Below, piece after piece: positions 1-10,151 of a stretch of 64,000 nucleotides of DNA (position 1 is its first letter; each line of letters opens with the position of its first letter). The notes below the pieces were generated by a model. The model did not search any database. It was given only the letters and a program-made list of their open reading frames with translations, and was not told where the DNA came from. The position numbers and the translations under genes were made by a program. Origin of the DNA: Siderastrea radians (lineage: Eukaryota > Cnidaria > Anthozoa > Scleractinia > Rhizangiidae); the NCBI GenBank assembly GCA_964017195.1, contig OZ024898.1, forward strand, positions 13,928,057-13,992,056, in the 5' to 3' direction.

Positions 1-69
1 CTTCTGTTAATACTGACAGACAAGCATTTTGAAAAACTAGCTCATTTCATGACCTCTTGAGCGAGTCAA

Positions 70-798
70 TTACTGGCCGATTCGATAGTGATTCTCTAGA
101 GGGTTGTGTTTTGCCAAGCATTTGCACATACACTTGTAGTTATCTCGGCGATAGCAGAATTCTGGGCCGCCATGGAATAGCCGAAGTTCTTTGAGGCACT
201 TGGCGTGTTTGGCATTGCATGCACGGCAACAGTCAAACAGGTACAGACCCAACCATTTGCATCGGTACTGTGGGTTTTTCTTGAACACGACTGTGGACGC
301 TAGCACGCAGTTGATAGGCTCGTCTTCAAATCTGTGGAAGCTTGTGTTTCTCTGTCAAGAAAAAAGCAAGATTAGTGAAGGTATTGATCGTGAAACAACC
401 CAATTTTGACGTTTTTGGTATCCGAGCAATTTTGTGCTTGCAGTACTGTTTAGTAAAGAGTGTGGCAAGGCGAAATCATAAAATAGATAGAAAAAGACTG
501 GTCATTTATTCCAGAAACCCACAAATAAAATATGGTATAGTGTGATGTTTACCGTTAAATAATCTGGAACATCCAGCTTATCGCACTTTGGTTCGCACAC
601 GGACAAGCACTTGGTGGAGTCGTCGTTCTGTGGAACGTTTGCCAGGGCAGACTCGTCTTCGAGTGTTAAGCTGGTTGTTTCGGGTAAAAATGCCTTGTGT
701 TCAGGCCGGAAGAATCGTTTGACATGCTCTTCGGTGCTAAAAGCACTCACCATAACCATGGCAAGAAAAAAGGTAACAAAAAAACTACACGTCTTCAT
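70..798 (-). CDS. Secreted cysteine-rich protein, two exons, unknown function
   Basis: Exon 1 runs 798-553 (82 codons, phase 0, donor ACG|GTAAAC). Exon 2 runs 351-70 after the acceptor TTCTTGACAG, giving about 175 residues. The start at 798 is an ATG followed by a clear signal peptide: Met-Lys-Thr, then a hydrophobic stretch to about residue 19. Next is an acidic linker with a dibasic KR near residue 28. The rest is cysteine-rich, with three Cys near residues 63-71 and ten in exon 2, including CC and CMCKC clusters. This implies an extracellular disulfide-rich protein. I do not recognise the family and do not assign a role. No poly(A) signal is visible before the left window edge, so the 3' UTR probably continues outside. 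The splice join rests on phase and signals only. Confidence 0.6.
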
Positions 799-904
799 TG
801 CCGCGTGTTTGTTTCTTATTACACAAAAATAGGTGAAAAAACAAGCGAAGTTGTTGCTCTCGGTGAGCTTCTCTCAACTGAAAATGCAGCTTTGTTGCAT
901 CGAT

Positions 905-912
905 CTTTTATA
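905..912 (-). promoter_or_regulatory. Putative TATA box of the cysteine-rich gene
   Basis: On the minus strand this reads TATAAAAG. It lies about 107 bases upstream of the ATG at 798, a reasonable distance for a TATA box plus a short 5' UTR. Confidence 0.4.
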
Positions 913-929
913 TCGCCAAACAGGAACTT

Positions 930-1262
930 AGCAATGTTTTATTAATGTGATACACTGTCATTGTGCCTACTCAACCCATACATTCGTCATTGAGTGGGCT
1001 TCTTTACTTACGTGACATGACGTTGTCAAACAATAAGAAAAACAAGCACGTTCTCTGTCTTCTCTGTCTTGTGAAAACGTTTTGTTGCACCTTAGCCGTA
1101 ATAAAGTTTGAAATGTTTTGGTGAAAAGTCTAATCCTTCTATTCTCTGGTCGATGCTTGTTGTTAGTTTCTGCCTTTGAGTAAGACAAAAACTATTTAGT
1201 CATAGTTCATTGAATTATGAAAAAATAAGAATTATAATAAATACAATAGCCATGAAATTAAA
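930..1262. repeat. Diverged direct repeat, copy A
   Basis: This matches 2295-2606 in the same orientation, with substitutions and small indels. Shared landmarks are CACTGTCATTG, GTCATTGAGTGGG, TTACGTGACATGACGTTGTCA, and ACAATAGCCATGAAATT at the far end. It sits directly upstream of the cysteine-rich gene promoter. No coding potential was recognised in either copy. Confidence 0.75.
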
Positions 1263-1829
1263 ATTATGCGTGGTTAAAACAGGAAAATTCCGCTGCAGCA
1301 AAGTTAATGACTGATTAACCAGCCAAAGATCACAAGGACCTTAATTTTAAGAACCTTTTAAAAGAACTCTCCTTTTCAATTTTTTTCGTACTTAAACACT
1401 TGATCTTCCCAATAAGAGCGAAACTAAAATATGCCGGATCACTCCTGACAATAAAAGGTAGTGACATATTTATAAGTGATTAGTTCCGAATAAGGCCACT
1501 ACCGATCCAAAGTAGATACAAGTATTAGTCCTTAGTTTATGCTTCATTGGACCTAAATTTGTTTGTTTTTTGTTTCACATATTTCTCACAAAATCAAAGA
1601 AAAAAGGAATAAAACTGAAATCTCCATTTAACTGCAGGTTAAATGCAAACTAACTTTCGAGGCCAACAGTCAAAGCAGCTGCATGATGTGTTATATCCTA
1701 CCGATTCACACAGACAAACCTTAAAGCGTACTTTTTGTGGCGCCTTTGTTTTTTATTTGTTTTGTTTTAAAGCAAAATTGTATGTGATTTGCCTTTGAGT
1801 TTAAAACATGAGCACCATTGACCGAGTGG

Positions 1830-1905
1830 AGCGGCGATGGAGTAGTGGTTAATGTGTCAGTCTTTCGATCAGAAGCTGGGAAGTCGGTGTTTCGAGGCTA
1901 GTTTG
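1830..1905 (+). repeat. tRNA-derived SINE-like fragment
   Basis: The stretch has an A-box-like TAGTGGTTAATG and a B-box-like GTTTCGAGGCTAG about 40 bases apart, as in the tRNA-derived head of a SINE. It does not fold as a full tRNA. The family is unknown. Confidence 0.35.
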
Positions 1906-2294
1906 CCTCTGCTTTGTCTTTTACACAATAAACCTTACTTTAGTGTCTCTCTCTCCACTCTGCACTCTGCACTCGCTTCGTACTACAGGGGACCTGAGTT
2001 AAACGCCCGAGGTGTGGTCACTCAGGCCCGAAATACAACTTCACCTCACCCCTAAGGGTTCAACCGTACTTATTTGCCAAGGGGGACTTTGGACCCAAAG
2101 AGCGTTGGTTTGGCTCCTTGTCTCTATTTGCCATGGTGCAGTTTTCTGAGGTAAGTAAGTTAACTCCACATTGTCTCTTTTGGACCTTAGCTCATCTACC
2201 TTACTAGGAACATATCACCGAAAGCTAAGGCACTAAATGAATGTTTTAATTTTGATCCCAATGGTTGTAAGTCAAACCTTCATTTATTCATTCC
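1906..2294. other. Intergenic, nothing recognised
   Basis: I see no coding exon or structured element here apart from the possible body of the SINE-like unit that begins at about 1830. Confidence 0.5.
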
Positions 2295-2606
2295 AAGCAA
2301 TGTTTTATTAATAAGATGCACTGTCATTGCGCGTACTCAACCGGCACGTTTGTCATTGAGTGGGTTTTGCTACTTACGTGACATGACGTTGTCAAGCAAT
2401 AAAAAAACAATCACGTACTCTGGCTTCTCTGTCTTGTGAAAGTGTATGCAATACACTAGGCATTTAATAAGGTTTGAAATGTTTTGGTCAAAAATCGATA
2501 ACTTATTTTAGTTAGTCTATGCCCATGAGAAAATGAAAATATCTCGTCATCGTTCATTGAATTATAAAAAAATAAGTAATAACAAACACAATAGCCATGA
2601 AATTCT
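2295..2606. repeat. Diverged direct repeat, copy B
   Basis: Second copy of the unit at 930-1262. Divergence is visible throughout, for example CCATACATTCGTC in copy A against CCGGCACGTTTGTC here, so the duplication is not recent. Confidence 0.75.
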
Positions 2607-3425
2607 TCGTTACATTCCATTTAACATGCATGGTCTCAATACATAACCCATATTTTTAAGTATCTATCAATTGGTCACCACAAAAAGTATGGACCTTGTA
2701 TTGACTAAATGGCAGAACGTGTTATTCGAGGCCAGGGCAAGAAAACAGAGCCGGTGACTAAAAATGAACAAGGAAAGAAGTCTCTTAGTCCATATGGGAT
2801 CACGACTAAGAATTCTGACAAAAACACTTAAGAAAAGTCAAATAACTCCTATGTGTCTGCGGGCTTAGCTCTTCGCCCTCTCTACCCCAACTTCGGATCA
2901 GTTTTAACTCTGAGGTGAATAATATTGAACATATTTCGAGTGCCCCAGTCTGTAGGGTCAGTATAGTGGGCATTTAATACACTGAGACAGTCGAAAGGGG
3001 TACCACTTTAAGAAAAGAAGAGGCAATTGTGCTTTCAGGGCCATGTCTTTGTCAACTATGTAAATATAGATACGCGGATAAATAATAAATTTTATTTAAT
3101 ACCAATAGATCAAACCACCAAAGAAAAAAGGTTCGGTGACCGGCTATCTTGCCATTGCCATTCTAAGTACATTTATTACTTCTGAAAGAACGCTATGCTC
3201 TTTTCGCTGTTTACTGTATTGGGGGCCATCAAGTATCTCAATGCATTAAATTAAAAATAAACGACGGTATACCATAGACAGTAGCGGCAAGGAGACATGT
3301 GACAGGCCTTTGCTGAAAGTCTTTATAGTAGCAGGATGACCTGAAAACGACTGGAAGTAGCTGGATTACCTTCATCGTTTGTTTTTTCATCTCGGCTGAT
3401 CTAGCAAACTTGCCTGAGGGGACAA
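2607..3425. other. Intergenic, nothing recognised
   Basis: No exon with coding character, no tRNA-like element and no clear terminal repeats were seen on either strand. Confidence 0.5.
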
Positions 3426-3552
3426 CATTAGCTTTCGATCTCTTTATGGTGAGCAATTTACCTTATCAAGTCAGTTGATGAATCCAAAGTTTTGTGTTTC
3501 AGTTACCCACCGAAGCAGCACCACAGTTTCTTTAGAAACTAACCCCCTTGTT
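3426..3552 (-). repeat. Dispersed repeat fragment related to 33811-34018
   Basis: Read on the minus strand it begins AAGGGGGTTAGTTTC and contains TGTGGTGCTGC, TCAACTGACTTGATAAGGTA and a diverged ACCATAAAGAGATCGAAAGC. The same blocks occur in the element at 33811-34018. There the last block is in the opposite orientation relative to the leader, so the two copies differ in arrangement. Confidence 0.65.
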
Positions 3553-4424
3553 AATCTAGCAAAGGCCATTGATTAATTTACCATAAAATTCAGGCAATCA
3601 AGTGATAAAAAACCTGATCACCCCCCCCATTTCCATCTACGGCTTTGGTCAGTGTACCAAGATCACAGAATAGGCACCCTATAAATTCTCCAAAATGGGG
3701 CCGTCTTAGTAAACAAAATGCATTGCTCAGTTTAAGCAGGATAATTTGGCTCCCGTAGTTGGGCCAAAATAGTGTCAATTTTAAAGTCTGAGATGCACCC
3801 AAGCCGGGCTAGATTGGGATTCAGAAAGAGTTGTCACAGTTCTAATGAGACCATTTTGCCTCACTAACGATCAGTCCAAGGGGCATAACTGGTGCTTCCG
3901 AACGTTTAGGTTGTATACCAAGATGTAGTTTTTGTCCTTTTACCCAAGCTTTCAAATCAGTGAAAAATTCTTCAAAAATCAGATTTCTTTTGGATGATTA
4001 GTTATTATTATTAATCATGAAATCTAGAAATACAAGAACACTGATTTAACTAAATAGTTTAATATGTTTATGAAGGAAATCCAAAGTGATGAAGACTTCA
4101 CAAGCGCAACGTCTTTTCAAAAATCAATCTTTGTTCAAACACAGTGCAGATCCCAACGGTGTCATCACTTTTTATCGGTAAAAAAGATTAGTTTTAGATT
4201 TCATTTCAAGCATTTTCAAAAAAATTGAGAAAATTCTAATTGAAGGTTCAGATCGTTTTAACACAAAAACAGCTTGGGCACTCAAAACTGTTTCAGTCAA
4301 ACTGCATAACTGATTGAAACTGAACATCAGCACTCTCAACCAAATGTAAGCTTACGCCATATTTTCCGTAAACGTTGCTGGCAAATTACATTTCCTTTTA
4401 AACTGTTCTGCTTCCCTGTCATTT
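3553..4424. other. Intergenic, nothing recognised
   Basis: AT-rich sequence with a C9 tract near 3620. No supported gene or repeat was seen. Confidence 0.5.
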
Positions 4425-4759
4425 TCACAGTGAGGATTCACTCCCAGTTGGAGTATGAAGCATTAGTAGTGCATGTTCCACCTGTATGCCTGTGATCACA
4501 TGCCATCTATTGACTGACATGTTCTCCTCCGCGCTGGCAGGCTGAACTAGCACCACTGTAGCCTTGTTTGTTTTAATATTGACATGGTCACTGAACACAG
4601 TAGACGTTGTCAAGAACTGTCTTACGGCTTCAGAAGAAGGAAAAACCGCAGGCACATGAAACTTGAAGTCTGAATCGATCTGTCGATTGTATTTCCGAAA
4701 TTTTGGAATTGGCACTTGGAGTAGAGTGCTAGTCCTGTATAACAAGTTTTTAATCAACC
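4425..4759 (-). pseudogene. Possible orphan coding exon or gene fragment
   Basis: An open frame of about 110 codons follows an acceptor-like TTGTTTTACAG at about 4760 and ends in a stop at 4425. Its composition is protein-like, with blocks such as VPIPKFRKYNR and NRWHVITG. I do not recognise a family. No matching upstream exon is visible on the minus strand, where gene 1 occupies the other strand from 5278. It could be a terminal exon, a retro-fragment or chance. Confidence 0.25.
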
Positions 4760-4793
4760 TGTAAAACAAAATGACACCTTAAACACAGCTTTC

Positions 4794-4811
4794 GGGACTC
4801 ATCCGAGTCCC
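4794..4811. other. Small perfect hairpin
   Basis: GGGACTC and GAGTCCC pair perfectly around a four-base loop. There is no evident function; it lies between the orphan frame and gene 1. Confidence 0.35.
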
Positions 4812-5277
4812 TTGTTTGATGGTTTGATAGGAAGACTCGTTTTGATGGTAACGAGCTATAACACTCCATAATAGCATATTCCAAAACGTTAACCATGCCG
4901 CTCATTCGAGGTTGTACGGCATTTCAAGTGTGTGATTGGAATCCGAAGGTATTAGTGTGACCACACAAGCTTTTCACAGCTTTTTCCTCTGGAATTATAT
5001 GCTTCCGTTTTTGGATTCTGAGCGCACTTTGAAGCAAAAAAATTGATATTTAGACTCATAATTCAGTTATGTAAACTGCAAGAGAGATCTTAGCAAATAT
5101 TACAGCAATGTCACATCACGCCTACAATTGTGATATCAGCGAGAAAACAGCAGAGACGTGCTGTCATTGGTTGTGTGCTCAGCTTAGGTGTGTGTTGCCC
5201 GCGTAGTACAGCACAGCACCAGATGCAGAACCCATGCTCTTAGATTGCACGGGCAGGACACTAATACTGCTTCAAAA

Positions 5278-8200
5278 ATGGGGAACGTGAACAAAAGGAA
5301 AGACTGCGTTGCTGCTGTGGTTTTGCTGAGCTTGGCTGTTCAAGGTTTGTGTTATCAAAATAATATTTCCTCCAAAGAGTTCCCAAAATTACGCGACTTT
5401 TTTCAGAGAAAAAATGTACCTGCAAAAAATTCGAACGGAAGTGCGACTCAGTACCTTCCGTTCAAAAGTTTCTTATGACTCCATGGAGAAATGGATGAAC
5501 TATAAGCGTTGACGACATATTAGTTCAAAGGTGTGTCTCTAAGTTTAAGGGTAAATAAGATGAGGTTACACACCCCGCGAGCGGAGCTCAACCCGGCATG
5601 AGGCAACTAGGCGTCTTACTACTTCTTTCTGGATGGGATGCTAGTCACCGGCCTTGCAGGGTCACCTTCGGTATTTGTTTGGCGGTATACCCATTTATAC
5701 TCTTGGGTGGAGATAGACAACGTGGAGAAAGGTTTTTTGCTCAAGAAAGCGGTCTTATGCTACCGACCTTTACACCTTTGAAAGAACAATCGAAATTCCG
5801 ATTCGCTCACCATCGCACCATGTGCCCTACTAGGTATAAGTGTGCAAACCTTTTATTTCGGGAAGTCAAACAATAGTATCTGGATTTAATCAGGACAACG
5901 GAATGAACCGAGGATTTGGCTGCAACATGTCTGTTTAACTGTCCTTCGAGAAGGGCAGTTAAACAGGCATGAGTTCCTTCCTCCAGAAGGTAGAAACTCA
6001 AATGATTCTTTTCTTTCAAAGTACATATGTATTTTGTACGAAAGCAGACCTTGGGAAAGGCCAAACAAATTTAGCGAGTAAACCAAATTGAAAGCAAATA
6101 AGTGAAACCGGATAGCGAACGACGCTCTTGAAAAACCGTGACAAAATTTCTCCCACGGCCAGTATAGACGATTTCCTGAACAATTTAGTACAATTTGTTA
6201 TGAAATACACTTGACACACCTTTTTTGAGAGATCTGAAATGTCAGGGCAAAAATATTTCCAGTGGAGGACAAAAAATGCTTCACTGTATTTGAAACCTGA
6301 AGCAACTCGAGCTTTAATTCAAGAACATTAATAAATCTGTAATACGGGCGAACAGAACTGATTTCAAATTTTCGTTTTAAGCGTTTAGTCAAAACTTGGA
6401 TCAAGCTACTCTGGATTATATCGCAAGCAATCTTGGAATTCGTTATGACGTCTTGGATAACTTTCAAGACACCTGGAGATCTTACCGCGTTCGAATGACC
6501 CTAACCAACGCAGGCTCAAAACCGATTCCTAATGGACCCTGGGCCATTTATCTCTGTCACATCCGGGTTATCGAACCAACCCATACAAAACATAATCCAG
6601 GTGGTTACGTTATTCCCGGTGGGCATGGAATAAAGGTGACTCACATCAATGGCTGCCAGCATAAGTTTGAGCCAACTGACAGTTTCCCAGGCTTGGTTGG
6701 TTTCCAGTCATTGGTGGTAGATTTTGACGCGGAAAACTGGGACGTAGCTCGAACGGATGTGATGCCAAACTGGTATGTTGCCGCTGAAGGATTGCAGGCA
6801 CGTACAATCACAAGTACCTCGGGTGAAGCTTTGTCATTTATTGGTCCATTTGATGCACCTAACAAATGGAAGCGGATTACCTCAGATAAATACGACCCTT
6901 ACACACCACAGAAGCGGTACTCTATTAATGATATCACAGATTTGAAGAAACCGGGACAATTAATCCTGCCAACTCCCTCGGAGATCATCGGCCTTGATGA
7001 GTCGAGGAAGGTTAACCTGGGGACTGGAGACTGGGCTATAGTATCTGATGGAGCTTTAAAAAACGAAGCTAACTTCTTAGCAGGTAAAAAATGCCATTAA
7101 ATTTATGTGTTTGAAACAGACCATCGTATTATTGGGCGTTTCATTTCTAGACCCGGTCCCTTGTTATCTCGAGTGCCCCACTATCTCGAACTAAACATTT
7201 GTTTTATTGGATGATGTTGCTCAGTCGATTACTACTGGCTTTCTCGAACTACCGATACGTCTAACAATTTTTTTGTTTCTCTGGCGTGTTACGTTCCAGG
7301 TAGCTGAAGTTTAATTGTGGTTTAATCTATTTTCCTTCAATTCACGTTTTCAGTATTTTAAGCAGTCGACTGACTCATCGTGTAAACCAGCGGTTCCAAC
7401 TCTTCTGATGTTGGGACCAGTCTGATTTTGGACAAAGTCAAACCATACCATACCATACCATACCATACCATACCATACCATACCATACCATACCATACCA
7501 TACCATACCATACCATACCATACCCTACCCTACCCCACCCTACCCTACCCCACCCTACCCTACCCTACCCTACCATACCATACCATACCATACCATACCA
7601 TACCATACCATACCATACCCTACCCTACCCCACCCTACCCTACCCCACCCTACCCTACCCCACCCTACCCTACCCTACCCTACCATACCATACCATACCA
7701 TACCATACCATACCATACCATACCATACCATACCCTACCCCACCCTACCCTACCCTACCCTACCATACCATACCATACCATACCATACCATACCATACCA
7801 TACCATACCATACCATACCGTACCGTACCGTACCGTACCATACCATACCATACCATACCATACCATACCATGCCATACCATACCATACCATACCATACCA
7901 TACCGTACCATACCATACCATACCATACCATCAATTTGATGCTCAGGCCGTTTAAATGGAAAACAGTAACCTGCTTAGCTTACTTCCCAGAAAAAAATTA
8001 AAGGCGCGTTAAACTTGCAGAGAGAAAAGGTTAGGCCATTAACAAGTCATTCCCTCAATTTTTTTCTTCCATACTACATTATTTTTTCTCTGCAGGTAAA
8101 CTAGGTCTTCAGCTAGATTACACGAGCTCTTTCCGGCAGATTCAATTAAGAATTGGTGAAGTAAACGTAGCGGGTGTTAAATCCGAAGACAAAGAGGCAT

Positions 8201-10078
8201 ACACTCTACAAGTAAACGTAAATTCAGAGAGCATCGTGATCACTGGCCAATCACGAGTCGGCGTGTTCTATGGCGTCCAGTCTCTACTCAGTCTCAATGA
8301 GCCGGATGGCATGGTACCTCACGTGACTATCAATGATGCCCCGCGGTATAAGTATCGTGGAATGGAGCTTGATGTAGGCCGCAATTTCATGCCCAAAAGC
8401 GAGGTGCTTAAGTTGATTGACGCGATGGCGATATACAAGTTGAACAAGTTTCACTTTCATCTGACTGATGACGAAGGCTGGAGACTGGAGATTCCCGGTT
8501 TACCGGAACTCACTGAGGTTTGTATATCACAAAAAAACAAACAAATGAATAAACAAACGAGAGAATAGGCGAACACGTGGAGGATCAAATAAACCATGGC
8601 CAACAAACGAACAGAAAAACCATCAAAGAAATGTCGAAATAAATACCACAAGAATGTAAAGAAGTTAGTGTAACATTCCTATCTATGTTTTGTCATTAAT
8701 TAAGTGTGGAGAGCACTTCCAGCTTAGAAAAACCAAGACAAAGAAGTACAGATAGCTTGCGGCAAGATACGTATCAAACCGGTTTGGCTGGATGGCGGAG
8801 TGGTCTCCGAACAACCTCTATCGCAGATTTCTAACATAGTGAATATCAATGGTCGCTTTTTTGGTTTGTATCATTAATCTGCTTATCAATAACATCCCAT
8901 AGTGTCTTTCTAACTTTGAAAACACGTCTAAAAGAACCAGAATTATTATTATGTTGAAACTTCGGCCATTTTGTCCATGTAATCAATTAGTCAATCAACA
9001 AAAGTTGCGTCTATATAAACAACTACAACGTCAACAGCAGGTACAAAATAAAAGGGAAGAAAACAAATCAACTCAAATAATTAAGCATATCTCTAACCCA
9101 ACTATTTACGAATTGTCCTCTAATGACGTTTTTTTTTTCTTATAGGTGGGATCAAAGCGCTGTCATGACTTAAAAGAGGAGAAATGTCTCGGATCTCAAC
9201 TCGGCTCGGGACCTGGAACCGGCAACTCTGGTAGTGGGTTTTACACCGTGGAAGACTACCGCGAGATCCTACGATACGCTGAGGAGAGGCACGTGGAAGT
9301 CATTCCAGAATTCGACATGCCTGGTCATGGACACGCAGCCATCAAAGCAATGCAGGCAAGACAGAAGAAACACGCTGCCATAGGGCATGGGTTCGAGGCT
9401 GATCAGTATCTGTTGTCAGATCCACTCGATACATCAAAGTATCTTTCTGTGCAATTCTTCACCGATAATGCCATTAATCCGTGTATAGAGTCCACTTACG
9501 AGTTTCTAGAGCACATTGTGGCTAGTGTTAGACACATGCATCATGATATCCAGCCATTAAAGGTGAGCAATTAAGTAAATCCTTCCTTTTTCTTTCTCAT
9601 GCCTCAAAGGTCGGGTGAAATTCTGGCAGTAACTAAAGTGAGTAATTGAATTCAGGAAAGTGCTGTGTAACAGCTTTGTGCGTGCATCCATATCTCACTA
9701 GACACCTGCTAAGCAATGATGAGCCAATACTTAAATCTATTAATGGGAAATAGCCTTCATATAAAATGGGGGTGATCAAATTGTTCCCCAGCAAGTTTGT
9801 TGTCAAGAGAAACTAGATGTAGCGCTCAATTCTCAAGTCGATATTCGCAATTTCGACCACAAGCTTTCCACTGTCATTTTCGTTTGCAGTTGACAGAAAA
9901 TTCCAAATTGGCCTTTATAAGATAAAAACAACTTAGCTTGCATTAGAGGCCTCCTGCTGCTCGCTTCTTTAGTATTTAATGGTCAGCCAGTCAGTCAGTC
10001 AGTCAGTCAGTCAGTCAGTCAGTCAGTCAGTCAGTCAGACAGTCAGTCAGCCAGTAGTAGTAGTTAGCTGTAGTAGTG

Positions 10079-10151
<73 letters not shown>

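Noticed and set aside
7441..7931. CRISPR-like array
   Set aside because: Simple pentanucleotide satellite with no spacers; no CRISPR structure anywhere in the window.
7428..7955. 175-codon open frame of repeated Pro-Tyr-His-Thr-Ile
   Set aside because: It is the direct reading of the TACCA/TACCC satellite inside an intron of gene 1.
8770..8840. tRNA-Leu-like A box (GGATGGCGGAGTGGTCT)
   Set aside because: No B box or cloverleaf follows.
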